DNA from: Gammaproteobacteria bacterium
GTDB lineage: Bacteria; Pseudomonadota; Gammaproteobacteria; JAKEHO01
Direction: 5' to 3'
Length of the DNA stretch: 34,082 nucleotides
NCBI GenBank assembly: GCA_022614965.1
Contig: JAKEHO010000006.1
Location: forward strand, 1-34,082
The notes under the pieces are model-generated. The model ran no database searches. It was given only the letters and a program-made list of their open reading frames with translations, and was not told the origin of the DNA. Shown one piece after another: positions 8,088 to 16,923 of the stretch (its first letter is position 1; every line of letters begins with the position of its first letter). A program made the translations under genes and the position numbers.

Positions 8088-10928
8088 CTACGCGCTTATC
8101 TTGCGAGACATTTCCAGCTCATCAAGTTTTAGTGCATCAGCAACCAATTTCTTTTGTTGTTGCAGGTGTTTCGCCATGTAACCGACCGCTGGAGAGGCAG
8201 AACGCGGTCGTCCAACGTAGCTTAGGGCCTTTTTGCCGCGCAGGTGACCAAGCAGCGTACGCCGCGGAAGGTAATACCAGCTGCCCTGGTTCTGGGGCTC
8301 TTCCTGTACCCAGACCACTTCTTGCAGATTGGGATATCGGTTCAATACGGCTTGTACGTCGTTGTTAGGGAAAGGATAGAGCTGCTCGATACGAACGATG
8401 GCAACGTTCTCAATTTCGTGCTGCCTTCGTGCTACGAGAACGTCGAAGTACACCTTGCCGCTACAAAATAAGAGGCGACTGATGCCATTCGGATCGATAG
8501 GGTCCACCTCATCAAACACGGCCTTGAACCCACCTTGCGTCAGATCATCGAGATTTGAGGTCGACAATTTGTGCCGTAACAGGCTTTTTGGAGTCATCAC
8601 CACGAGCGGTTTTCGGTACGGACGCAATGCCTGGCGCCTCAGCATGTGAAACATCTGTGCCGGAGTGCTCGGAACGCATACCTGCATGTTGTCGTCCGCA
8701 CATAATTGAAGAAAGCGCTCCAGACGGGCCGACGAATGTTCAGGGCCCTGCCCGTCATAGCCGTGCGGCATGAATACGGCCAGACCACAGTAGCGCCCCC
8801 ATTTAGCCTCGGAGGAGCTTACGAACTGATCGATGACGACCTGGGCGTTATTGGCGAAATCGCCGAACTGGGCTTCCCAGATGACAAGAGCGTTAGGTTC
8901 TGCACTGCTGTAGCCGTACTCGAATCCTAACACGGCCTCTTCCGACAGGATCGAATTCAGCACCAGGAAATTTGCCTGGTTGTCCTTGATGTGCTGAAGA
9001 GGTATATAGGTGTCGCCGTTTTTCTGATCATGCAATACAGCGTGCCGGTGAAAAAATGTCCCGCGTGCCGTGTCTTGCCCGGAAAGACGAACCGGGTAGC
9101 CATCATCGATGACGCTGGCATACGCAAGATTCTCCGCGAAACCCCAGTCAATCGGCATTGTCCCTTGACCCATCTGACGCCGGTTGTTGACGATTTTCTC
9201 AACACTCGGATGCAGTCTGAAGCCATCGGGTACCGTCGTAATTCGATCGGTCAAACGCTTGACTCTCTCAAGTGAAATTGCAGTCGCTGCCGGAACAGTC
9301 CAGTGAGTATTGCGATAGGGTTCATAGTTAATGCGATACTTACTCTTGAAATTCTTTACAAGGGTTGGCGAGACGGCTTGGTTTTCCTCTAGGGACTCTA
9401 TATAGGTCTTTGCGATTGTGTCGGCGTCGGCAGAAGGGATTACGCCTTCGGCAATCAGTTTTTCCGTATAAATCCTTCGTACACCTGGATGTTTCCGGAT
9501 CTGTTTGTACATAGTTGGCTGCGTAACCGCTGGTTCATCGGCCTCGCTGTGACCATGTTTTCGATAGCAGACTAGATCAATGACCACGTCCTTGTTGAAT
9601 TCCATACGAAAGTCCAGCGCTAACTGGGCAATGAACACTGCAGCTTCCGGATCATCCCCGTTGACATGAAATATCGGGGCCTGAACCATTTTCGCAACAT
9701 CTGTGCAATACAGTGTTGAACGCGAGTCCAATGGATCGCTAGTGGTAAAACCGATTTGATTATTAACAATGATGTGTACGGTTCCCCCTGTTGTGTAGCC
9801 CCGCGTCTGGGATAGGTTGAATGTTTCCATAACCACGCCCTGGCCTGCAAAGGCGGCGTCGCCGTGAATAAGAACGGGGAGGACTTTATTTCGGCGGCGG
9901 TCCCCGCGCCGTTCCTGCCGGGCGCGGACTGAACCTTCAACTACCGGATCAATGATCTCCAGATGTGACGGGTTGAAGGCAAGCGTGAGGTGCACCGGTC
10001 CTCCAGGTGTGCGGATGTCTGAAGAGTACCCTTGATGATATTTGACATCACCTGACCCGTTGTCGTCGCCACCTGTCCCTTCAAACGATTGAAACAAGTC
10101 CTTAGGATATTTACCAACCGTGTTAACGAGGACGTTCAGTCGCCCACGGTGCGCCATGCCGATCACGACCTCTCTTACTTGTTTTGTCCCCGCCTGCTGG
10201 ATTAGTTCGTCCAATAGCGAGATCAGACTTTCCGCTCCTTCCAAGGAAAAGCGCTTTTGACCAACATACTTCGTGTGCAAGTACTGCTCCAGTGCGTTCG
10301 CAGCAATCACGCGTTCTAGAATGCGTCGCTTCTTCTCCTGCGTAAACTGGGCGTTTGAACGATTTTCCTCTAGGCGCTGCTGGATCCAGCGCTTTTGTTC
10401 CGTGTCGTTTATGTGCATGTATTCGGCACCAATCGATCGGCAATAGGTAGACCGAACAATATGGAGGATCTCCCGCAAGGTTGCTTCAGGTGGTCCATGC
10501 AGGGACCCCGTATTGAATACCACGTCCATGTCCGGATCTGTGAGCCCATGAAACTCCGGGTCCAGCTCCAAGACTTGGGGACGTTTATACTGTCGTAATG
10601 GGTCAAGGTCAGCCTGTCGATGTCCACGAAAGCGGTAGGCGTTAATGAGCTGCAGAACGGCAACCTGTTTCTTTTCCGCGGAGGCACGGTCTGCCTCCTG
10701 TGCCAGTGAGTGGCTGCCACGCCGTTTCTTTGCTGCCGCAACGAAGGCTGCCTGAATCGCCAGGTGGGAAACGTCCTTTCCTGACTCCGTATCAAGGTTC
10801 TGGAGTTCGTCGAAGTACGCCTGCCAACCTCGCGCAACGTGGCGTGGGTCCTCTAAATAAGCTTCATACAGGCTGTCAATGAACGGGGCATTTCCGCTGT
10901 AGAGCCAGGTGGTGTCCGGACGGGTCAT
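8088..10928 (-). CDS. sucA: 2-oxoglutarate dehydrogenase E1 component
   Basis: This 946-residue thiamine-diphosphate enzyme decarboxylates 2-oxoglutarate and passes the succinyl group to the lipoyl arm of SucB. Its length fits the family. Recognisable segments are the N-terminal SLYEAYLEDPRHVARGWQAYFDEL that helps bind the other subunits, VVIGMAHRGRLNVLVNT, and FNPSHLEIIDPVVEGSVRARQ. Also present are the ThDP/Mg loop with HGDAAFAGQG, NNQIGFTTS and CYRKHGHSEADEPAVTQP, and the transketolase-like pyrimidine domain with SGQDTARGTFFHRHAVLHDQ. The ATG at 10928 gives the expected N-terminus. It is divergent from gltA across 322 bases, so both could share control by carbon supply. Confidence 0.97.
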   Translation of the reverse strand: MTRPDTTWLYSGNAPFIDSLYEAYLEDPRHVARGWQAYFDELQNLDTESGKDVSHLAIQAAFVAAAKKRRGSHSLAQEADRASAEKKQVAVLQLINAYRFRGHRQADLDPLRQYKRPQVLELDPEFHGLTDPDMDVVFNTGSLHGPPEATLREILHIVRSTYCRSIGAEYMHINDTEQKRWIQQRLEENRSNAQFTQEKKRRILERVIAANALEQYLHTKYVGQKRFSLEGAESLISLLDELIQQAGTKQVREVVIGMAHRGRLNVLVNTVGKYPKDLFQSFEGTGGDDNGSGDVKYHQGYSSDIRTPGGPVHLTLAFNPSHLEIIDPVVEGSVRARQERRGDRRRNKVLPVLIHGDAAFAGQGVVMETFNLSQTRGYTTGGTVHIIVNNQIGFTTSDPLDSRSTLYCTDVAKMVQAPIFHVNGDDPEAAVFIAQLALDFRMEFNKDVVIDLVCYRKHGHSEADEPAVTQPTMYKQIRKHPGVRRIYTEKLIAEGVIPSADADTIAKTYIESLEENQAVSPTLVKNFKSKYRINYEPYRNTHWTVPAATAISLERVKRLTDRITTVPDGFRLHPSVEKIVNNRRQMGQGTMPIDWGFAENLAYASVIDDGYPVRLSGQDTARGTFFHRHAVLHDQKNGDTYIPLQHIKDNQANFLVLNSILSEEAVLGFEYGYSSAEPNALVIWEAQFGDFANNAQVVIDQFVSSSEAKWGRYCGLAVFMPHGYDGQGPEHSSARLERFLQLCADDNMQVCVPSTPAQMFHMLRRQALRPYRKPLVVMTPKSLLRHKLSTSNLDDLTQGGFKAVFDEVDPIDPNGISRLLFCSGKVYFDVLVARRQHEIENVAIVRIEQLYPFPNNDVQAVLNRYPNLQEVVWVQEEPQNQGSWYYLPRRTLLGHLRGKKALSYVGRPRSASPAVGYMAKHLQQQKKLVADALKLDELEMSRKISA

Positions 10929-11250
10929 CTTTGGGTTGTCTTCTGTTTCTCTCTTCGCCGCTGCGAGGTGTCTTTCGTATGTAACTGTTCTAATTGATTT
11001 TTTACCAACTGCCCGGGGCCGCCATCGTCAGTAGGCAGTTAATATACAACGAATCATTTTAGCAAATTCTCTTTCAAGTTTAGACGATTAGACAGGTTTG
11101 CTTACGAAAGATATCCAAATTGCCCCCTCATTTGCCATTGAGCCACGTTGTTACGGTACAATGCGCGGCGTTATGCTGGGCAATAAGAAAATAGCAATAC
11201 TCAGCCCAGAACACCTAGGAATTTCCCAAACCCGCTGTGGAGGAGCCACG
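10929..11250. promoter_or_regulatory. Divergent intergenic region between sucA and gltA
   Basis: These 322 bases separate the start codons of sucA (minus) and gltA (plus), so promoters for both transcripts must lie here. On the plus strand, TTGCCA (11132-11137) and TACAAT (11157-11162) form a weak pair with 19-base spacing, about 90 bases before gltA. I saw no convincing promoter for sucA. The frame of gltA is open back to 11098, but that upstream part has no family similarity. Confidence 0.3.
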
Positions 11251-12573
11251 ATGAAGGACACCGTAACCATCATCGATAACGCCACGGGCAAACAGATCGA
11301 TTGTCCGGTGTATCAAGGCACCTACGGTCCCCGAGTCATCGACACACAGGCCTTATACAAAAAACTTGGCATGTTTACACTGGACCCGGGTTTCGTCACG
11401 ACCGCGAGTTGCCGAAGCGCCATTACCTATCTCGATGGCGAGGAGGGGATACTACTGTATCGTGGCTACCCTATTGAACAGTTGGCGGAGCACAGCACCT
11501 ACTTGGAGGTTTGCTATCTCCTTCTATATGGCGAGCTGCCAACGGCCATTCAAATGCTTGAGTTTGAGGAAGCGATCAAGACTCGTCAGTTGGTACATGA
11601 GCACCTGACCCGATCCTACGCTGGTTATCGATATGACGCTCACCCGATGTCGATTATGGTGGGTATTACCGGTGCGTTGTCCTCCTACTATCATGAGGCA
11701 CTTGATATTAATGATCCGGATGACCGCGATCTCACGGCGATACGGATCATCGGCAAAATGCCTACTATCGCGGCCCACTGCCACAAACACTCCGTGGGGC
11801 ATCCCTTTGTCTACCCTAATTACTCATTAGGGTATGTCGAAAACTTTATGAACATGATGTTTTCCCATCCTTCACGGCCGTACGAGCTGAATCCCAAGGC
11901 GGTACGCGCACTTGATCTATTACTGATTCTACACGCGGATCATGAGCAAAATGCTGGCACCTCCACTGTTCGTTTGGCTGGGAGTGCTGAGGCAAACCCA
12001 TTTGCCTGCATTGCCGCGGGGATGGCCACACTTTGGGGGCGGGCGCACGGTGGTGCCAACGAAGCCGTCATTCATATGCTCAATCAGATCGGGGATCGAA
12101 AAAATATCCTGAATTTCATCAAACGTGCGAAAGATAAATCGGACCCGTTTCGTCTCATGGGATTCGGCCATCGCGTCTATAAGAATTATGATCCGCGGGC
12201 GAAGATTATTCGAGAAGCCTGTCATGATTTATTGCAGGAAATGGATACCGTCGATCAGCCTCTGTTCGAGATCGCCATGGAGCTGGAGCGGATTGCGTTG
12301 GAGGACGAGTACTTCCTTAAACGGAAGCTCTATCCTAATGTGGACTATTATTCGGGTATCATTCTGAAGGCGCTGGAGATCCCATTGCCGATGTACACCG
12401 TGATGTTCGCTGTGGCAAGGTCGGCTGGCTGGATATCCCAGTGGATGGAGATGATCTCGGACGCAGACCGTCGGATCGGGCGGCCGAGGCAGCTGTATAC
12501 AGGGCCCGTAAGGCGCGATTATGCTCCGGTTGAACTCCGAGGTCCGATTACCGCAGTATTGAGAAATAGCTAA
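11251..12573 (+). CDS. gltA: Citrate synthase (hexameric, type II)
   Basis: The 440-residue enzyme condenses oxaloacetate with acetyl-CoA to form citrate. The catalytic triad is intact: His266 in AHGGANEA, His307 in [14 protein letters not shown] and Asp365 in NVDYYSGI, in the same order and spacing as E. coli GltA. The N-terminal beta-rich domain (about residues 1-45) marks the Gram-negative NADH-sensitive type. I chose the ATG at 11251 because GGAGGAG lies just upstream and the protein then begins like the family; the frame is open 51 codons further but without similarity. The gene is followed after 24 bases by mdh, so the two form an operon. Confidence 0.97.
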   Translation: MKDTVTIIDNATGKQIDCPVYQGTYGPRVIDTQALYKKLGMFTLDPGFVTTASCRSAITYLDGEEGILLYRGYPIEQLAEHSTYLEVCYLLLYGELPTAIQMLEFEEAIKTRQLVHEHLTRSYAGYRYDAHPMSIMVGITGALSSYYHEALDINDPDDRDLTAIRIIGKMPTIAAHCHKHSVGHPFVYPNYSLGYVENFMNMMFSHPSRPYELNPKAVRALDLLLILHADHEQNAGTSTVRLAGSAEANPFACIAAGMATLWGRAHGGANEAVIHMLNQIGDRKNILNFIKRAKDKSDPFRLMGFGHRVYKNYDPRAKIIREACHDLLQEMDTVDQPLFEIAMELERIALEDEYFLKRKLYPNVDYYSGIILKALEIPLPMYTVMFAVARSAGWISQWMEMISDADRRIGRPRQLYTGPVRRDYAPVELRGPITAVLRNS

Positions 12574-12597
12574 ATGATGGACTAAGGAGGCCCGGGT

Positions 12598-13578
12598 ATG
12601 AAACCACCTGTCCGGGTCGCAGTGACGGGCGCCGCTGGTCAGATCGGTTACGCGCTCCTGTTTCGAATTGCCTCCGGTGAGATGTTGGGGCGCGAACAAC
12701 CTGTCATCTTGCAGCTATTGGAGATCACACAAGCACTGCCGGTGCTGAAGGGCATCGTAATGGAACTCGAAGACAGTGCCTTTCCCCAGCTCCGCGATAT
12801 CATTACGACCGACAAACCACATATTGCCTTCAGGGAGGCGGAGTATGGTTTGCTTGTTGGTGCTAAACCGCGTGGCCCGGGTATGGAGCGTCGTGATCTA
12901 TTGGAAGCCAACGCGTCGATCTTTCAGGAACAGGGGAGGGCATTAAACGAGCATGCCAGTCGCAATGTGCGAGTCGTTGTTGTTGGAAATCCTGCCAATA
13001 CAAATGCATTGATCACCATGCGCAATTGTCCAAATCTCGAATCGTGGCGGATAACGGCGATGACGCGACTGGATCACAATCGCGCCCTTGCTCAGCTCGC
13101 AGCCAAGACCGGGCAACAAGTGTATGCAATCAAGAAAATGATCATCTGGGGCAATCATTCGAGCACGCAATTTCCAGATATAACGCACGCGACCGTAAAT
13201 GGTCAATCTGCCAAGACCCTTGTAAAACCGGACTGGTTGGAAAGCGAATTTATTCCAACGGTCGCGAAACGGGGTGCAGCTGTTATTGCTGCCCGCGGCG
13301 CCTCAAGCGCAGCATCGGCGGCCAACGCGGCAATTGACCACATGCGTGACTGGGTTATGGGTACGCCCACGGATGATTGGACGAGCATGGCAGTGGCGAG
13401 CGATGGGAGTTACGGGATCCCCAAAGGGCTCGTCTATTCATTTCCTGTGGTCACCCATGGCGGGAGATACGAGATTGTTCAGGGGCTCGAGATCGATGAC
13501 CACAGTTATGCGAGAATGCAAGCGACGCAGAAGGAGCTTGAAGAAGAGCGTGACGCGGTGGCTCATATGCTGGGTTAG
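12598..13578 (+). CDS. mdh: Malate dehydrogenase
   Basis: The 326-residue NAD-dependent malate dehydrogenase oxidises malate to oxaloacetate, the substrate of the citrate synthase encoded just upstream. The cofactor loop [12 protein letters not shown] is at residues 10-21, followed by [13 protein letters not shown], the substrate-binding TRLDHNRA segment and the catalytic histidine at 187 in WGNHSST. Length and the [15 protein letters not shown] segment place it in the roughly 325-residue group, not the E. coli 312-residue type. The start is set by AAGGAGG just before the ATG. No clear terminator follows; a GC-rich inverted repeat around 13592-13612 lacks a T run. Confidence 0.96.
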   Translation: MKPPVRVAVTGAAGQIGYALLFRIASGEMLGREQPVILQLLEITQALPVLKGIVMELEDSAFPQLRDIITTDKPHIAFREAEYGLLVGAKPRGPGMERRDLLEANASIFQEQGRALNEHASRNVRVVVVGNPANTNALITMRNCPNLESWRITAMTRLDHNRALAQLAAKTGQQVYAIKKMIIWGNHSSTQFPDITHATVNGQSAKTLVKPDWLESEFIPTVAKRGAAVIAARGASSAASAANAAIDHMRDWVMGTPTDDWTSMAVASDGSYGIPKGLVYSFPVVTHGGRYEIVQGLEIDDHSYARMQATQKELEEERDAVAHMLG

Positions 13579-13665
13579 CCTTGATTGGCCCGGCCCGTCA
13601 CGCGTCAGGGCCGCATCCGTAGGTTGAACGTGCCGGTGAGGGACTTTTGCCTTTTGTAACACTTA

Positions 13666-14319
13666 TCAGCGCAAGCTGATGGTCATCCATCCCCTCTTTA
13701 AGGCCTCGGCTGCCAGACTATCGTCTGGATCAACAGCAACTGGATGTGTGACGCGCTTGAGCAATGGGAGATCGTTGTGTGAATCACTATAGAACCAGCT
13801 ATCTGCAAAATCGAGGCCCTGATGTTCGAGCCATTCATTTAGGCACGTAACCTTTCCTTCAGCAAAGGGCGGCGTGCCCAAAATCCGTCCCGTGTACTGA
13901 CCATTGATCATTTCCGGCTCCGAGGCGATGAGATGCCGGACGCCAAACACTTTGGCGATTGGTTCCGTTATGAAACGGTTAGTCGCCGTGATGATGACCA
14001 GAATGTGCCCCTGGGCGCGGTGCTCGTCTAATAGGCGTTGGGCCTTTGGTAGCACAATGGGTTCGATCTTTTCCCGGATAAAATTGCTACGCCAGCGATT
14101 CACCGTTTCAAAAGGATTTTCCGCTAGCTCACGCAGTTGGAAGCGTAGGAAGGCATGGATGTCAACGGTTCCAGCAAGATACTCGTCGTAAAAACGTTTG
14201 TGTTCACGCTCGTGGGACGGCGCATCGACATAACCATGCTCGGCAAGGTACTGGCCCCATAGCAGGTCGCTATCGCCGCCTATCAGGGTGTTGTCCAGAT
14301 CAAATAGGGCGAGGCTCAA
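13666..14319 (-). CDS. HAD-IB family hydrolase (SerB-like phosphatase)
   Basis: The 217-residue protein begins LALFDLDNTLIGGDSD, the HAD motif I with catalytic aspartates in DLDNT. Motif II is the Thr in ILVIITATNRF, and motif III/IV is FYSDSHNDLPLL, with a lysine in GKVTCL before it. The helical cap between motifs I and II marks subclass IB, as in phosphoserine phosphatase and related phosphatases. The substrate is unknown. The start must be the TTG at 14319 because no ATG or GTG precedes the motif I aspartates; AAAGGA lies about 12 bases upstream. It is divergent from rppH and convergent with mdh. Confidence 0.88.
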   Translation of the reverse strand: MSLALFDLDNTLIGGDSDLLWGQYLAEHGYVDAPSHEREHKRFYDEYLAGTVDIHAFLRFQLRELAENPFETVNRWRSNFIREKIEPIVLPKAQRLLDEHRAQGHILVIITATNRFITEPIAKVFGVRHLIASEPEMINGQYTGRILGTPPFAEGKVTCLNEWLEHQGLDFADSWFYSDSHNDLPLLKRVTHPVAVDPDDSLAAEALKRGWMTISLR

Positions 14320-14460
14320 GAGATTGATTTCCTTTCCAATTGAGAAAATGGCTCAGTCTACGAGGTTGCAGGCGGCGGGTAAAATCAACTGGAGAGCTAA
14401 TTTGCCCATAGCGGTCGATTTATGGAAAAATCTACCGAGGCGCAGAACTGTTGAGAACGA

Positions 14461-14973
14461 ATGATCGATTCGAAGGGTTACAGGGCCAACGTCGGGATCG
14501 TGCTCAGCAATCAAGAAGGTCAGGTATTCTGGGCCCGACGTGCAGGCATGGATGCTTGGCAATTTCCGCAGGGCGGCATAAAGCCCCACGAGACGCCAAT
14601 GATGGCGATGTACCGGGAGCTCCGGGAGGAAATCGGGCTAAAGACCGAACATGTAGAACTCATCGGCGCCACGCGTAGCTGGCTGCGCTACCGCTTGCCG
14701 CGGCGCTTCGTCCGCTACCAGTCCCGTCCGCTCTGCATTGGCCAGAAACAAATTTGGTACTTGCTGCGTCTGATCGCAGATGAAAGCAACGTGCGGCTCG
14801 ACGGATCGCGCTCGCCAGAATTTGATTGCTGGCGTTGGGTCAGCTACTGGGATCCGATTCAAGAAGTCGTCGCTTTTAAACGCGGTGTGTACCGGCGTGC
14901 CCTGCGCGAATTTGCCCCATTGGTCCTGCCGGAGGATCGCGTGGCGCGCGATGACGCCATTTCGCAGTGTTAA
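14461..14973 (+). CDS. rppH: RNA pyrophosphohydrolase (Nudix)
   Basis: RppH removes pyrophosphate from the 5' end of triphosphorylated RNA, opening transcripts to RNase E decay. The 170-residue protein starts [15 protein letters not shown] and carries the WQFPQGGI segment. A complete Nudix box GX5EX7REUXEEXGU spans residues 38-60 (Gly38, Glu44, Arg52, Glu53, Glu56, Glu57), with metal-binding glutamates intact. The C-terminal segment with [21 protein letters not shown] is typical of proteobacterial RppH. The ATG at 14461 matches the family start, but its Shine-Dalgarno sequence is weak. The neighbouring ptsP or lgt genes often found nearby are absent here. Confidence 0.95.
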   Translation: MIDSKGYRANVGIVLSNQEGQVFWARRAGMDAWQFPQGGIKPHETPMMAMYRELREEIGLKTEHVELIGATRSWLRYRLPRRFVRYQSRPLCIGQKQIWYLLRLIADESNVRLDGSRSPEFDCWRWVSYWDPIQEVVAFKRGVYRRALREFAPLVLPEDRVARDDAISQC

Positions 14974-15096
14974 ATGCCCGAGCGATATCGAAGTGCTCTG
15001 CGGGCCTCTGCTCCGTCTACCGCCACTTGATTAATATTTCTGCTCCCAGCCTTTCTGAGCTTCCATCCCTAAGCCCGTTTCCCTTGGCGTACACCC

Positions 15097-15483
15097 TTAA
15101 TCCGCGTACTGGGCCTGTACCACCTCCCATCGTTGTGGCAAGCCGTCGATCTGAGTGCACCCAAGCCTTTCGGGCTCGCCACCGGGATCGATCGTGCCGG
15201 CGATGAGGCTCGGCTGTATCTTATCCGCAAGATAGCGCACCATTCGATAGTGGATCTTTTTCGATGGGTGTGTATTTTTAACTAACCTGACGTCGGCCTG
15301 CCACAATTGACACTTGGAATCAAACCTCGACTCAAACTTCAGGTAATCCACAGGATTTCCTTGGGCCGCCTCCGGCGCTTCAGGGGCTGTGGTGGCTTGC
15401 GGTTCGGACGCCGTCGCTTTGGGAGACCAGGCGATTGCCCATGCGAGCATTAAAAGATAGAGATAGCGTCGTTTCCATGGCAT
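15097..15483 (-). CDS. Small exported protein of unknown function
   Basis: The 128-residue product has a clear signal peptide (MPWKRRYLYLLMLAWAIAW, cleavage probably after the ATASA-like KATAS) followed by an Ala/Pro/Glu-rich linker. The compact C-terminal part has two cysteines (in KCQLWQ and LGCTQI) that could form a disulphide. I do not recognise the family. The ATG at 15483 is preceded by GGAGGAG at 9 bases, which rules out the in-frame TTG six codons upstream. It lies 145 bases downstream of the metallo-beta-lactamase-fold gene on the same strand and could be cotranscribed, hinting at a shared periplasmic role, but that is inference. Confidence 0.75.
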   Translation of the reverse strand: MPWKRRYLYLLMLAWAIAWSPKATASEPQATTAPEAPEAAQGNPVDYLKFESRFDSKCQLWQADVRLVKNTHPSKKIHYRMVRYLADKIQPSLIAGTIDPGGEPERLGCTQIDGLPQRWEVVQAQYAD

Positions 15484-15628
15484 AGGATGGGTCTCCTCCA
15501 ATAATCTTTAAACTCCATGGTTGGGCTGCGATAGGCCATCGCGTACAGGGAAGCGCTTGTGCGGGCTGAGTTTACACGAGTTCCAAATGGCCGAGTACTG
15601 CAAGCGCCTTGTCAAAAGGCGTGTGTTG

Positions 15629-16606
15629 TTATTCCCACTCCAGTTCGGCGAAGGCTGAGGTCACGTTCCGGCGGTGGTAATCATCGAATAGTCGCCATGA
15701 GTTCATTTCGCTGTATCCCACCCGGTCGAGAGCCTCCTCTAGCAGCCCCCCTTGGTTGATGAATTGCCGGATTTCGGTGAGGAGCGTTCGAAGATAACGT
15801 TCTTGGTCGGCAAGTGCCTCTGGCCACTTGGCGCTCACGGGACCGTGGCCGGGAATGACGCGCTCGGCGTCGACGGACTTGAGTTGTTCGGTGACGGCGA
15901 GCCATCCTTTGATGCTGCCATCCAGCGCTGGAATGCGCTCCATGAACAGCAGGTCTGACAGCCACAAGGTCTTGGTCTTAACATCGTAGACTGTAAGGTC
16001 GTTGTTTGTATGCGCTGTCGGGTGCGCGACGATGCGCAGCCCTCGCCCACCAAGGTCAAGATCCATTGCATCGGTAACGGTGCGATCGGGGATGACGAGT
16101 AGTGTCTCGGTGTACGACTTGCCTGTGAGGCGAGACAGGTTTCTAAGATAGTACGGTGCACGCTCAGCCAATGCGTCTGGAAATTTTACGTGAGCGATAT
16201 AGACGGGGTTATCCTCTTTAAATGCGAGGTTACCGAAGATGTGGTCCGGATGGACATGGGTGTTAATGACGTAGCAAACAGGGTGGTTTGTAGTGTTTCG
16301 AATTGTTTCCTTCAGTGCTTGACCGACTTCTATGCTGCCACCCGTATCGATGACGGCGACACAGTTTTCCCCAACAATAAAGCCGATGTTGGCGATACCG
16401 TACTGGTTGGTCGGTGTCGCATCTTCGTGAAGTCCCTGGTGCACGTACACGCCCGGGGCCACTTCCGTGACCGCTAGAGGGGAAGATCCCGCCTGCGCCG
16501 CCGGATGGCCCGGCGTGCCGACTAGAAAAAAAAGCAATACAAACTTGAGTCTCTGCTCGCCTTTTCTCGCCCCCCAACCACTATAGGTTTCAACCGGTTC
16601 GTCCAT
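15629..16606 (-). CDS. Exported metallo-beta-lactamase-fold hydrolase (SoxH-like)
   Basis: The zinc-binding signature HVHPDH is at residues 117-122, preceded by VCYVINT as usual for the metallo-beta-lactamase fold. Further metal ligands lie in AHPTAHTNND, LWLSDLLF (Asp) and VIPGHGPVS. The N-terminus has a hydrophobic stretch (KFVLLFFLVG) ending in PAAQA, so the enzyme is probably periplasmic. The mature part (VTEVAPGVYVHQG ... IGFIVGENCVAVIDTGGS) resembles SoxH-like or quinoprotein-associated zinc hydrolases. No PQQ-dehydrogenase or sox genes are next to it, so the substrate is open. ATG at 16606 is used; a GTG at 16618 is in frame and neither has a strong Shine-Dalgarno sequence. A near-palindrome 25-40 bases upstream may be an operator. 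Confidence 0.85.
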   Translation of the reverse strand: MDEPVETYSGWGARKGEQRLKFVLLFFLVGTPGHPAAQAGSSPLAVTEVAPGVYVHQGLHEDATPTNQYGIANIGFIVGENCVAVIDTGGSIEVGQALKETIRNTTNHPVCYVINTHVHPDHIFGNLAFKEDNPVYIAHVKFPDALAERAPYYLRNLSRLTGKSYTETLLVIPDRTVTDAMDLDLGGRGLRIVAHPTAHTNNDLTVYDVKTKTLWLSDLLFMERIPALDGSIKGWLAVTEQLKSVDAERVIPGHGPVSAKWPEALADQERYLRTLLTEIRQFINQGGLLEEALDRVGYSEMNSWRLFDDYHRRNVTSAFAELEWE

Positions 16607-16618
16607 CCCCGTCCGCAC

Positions 16619-16923
16619 GCTGTTTGACTAGGGCAATATTTGCCCCAAGATCAGCCACAATGGTGGCCATATTGTCCTAATAAGTTGGAGGTGTCGATCG
16701 TTGTCCTACGGGATCTCTCAGGCGCTCCATGATGTCCAAGTTTGTTTGGCCCGCCACCTTGCGACAAATGGGCCCATTGGAGCACAACTACGACGCCGTT
16801 AGTCTGGCTAACTTAAACAATAGGCAAGACAGTATTGCCCTTTTTTATATTTTTGGAAGGATTGGGGAAGGTCTTTTTTCAAGTCAGGCGATATCAATTC
16901 CATCCTGGTTGAATTGGGCAATG
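16619..16923. promoter_or_regulatory. Intergenic region with GGGCAAT inverted repeats
   Basis: About 300 bases without a believable gene. GGGCAATATTTGCCC (16631-16645) is a 6-bp inverted repeat with a 3-base centre, close to the start of the metallo-beta-lactamase-fold gene. A second, weaker one (GGCAA 16823-16827, TTGCC 16835-16839) is followed by six T residues on the plus strand and might act as a weak terminator there. A GGGCAAT half-site at 16916-16922 lies just after the end of the large regulator gene. A short plus-strand reading frame at 16729 overlaps the regulator's end and lacks similarity. Confidence 0.35.

Noticed and set aside
13592..13612. GC-rich inverted repeat after mdh as terminator
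   Set aside because: Only a 5-bp outer stem and no T run on either strand.
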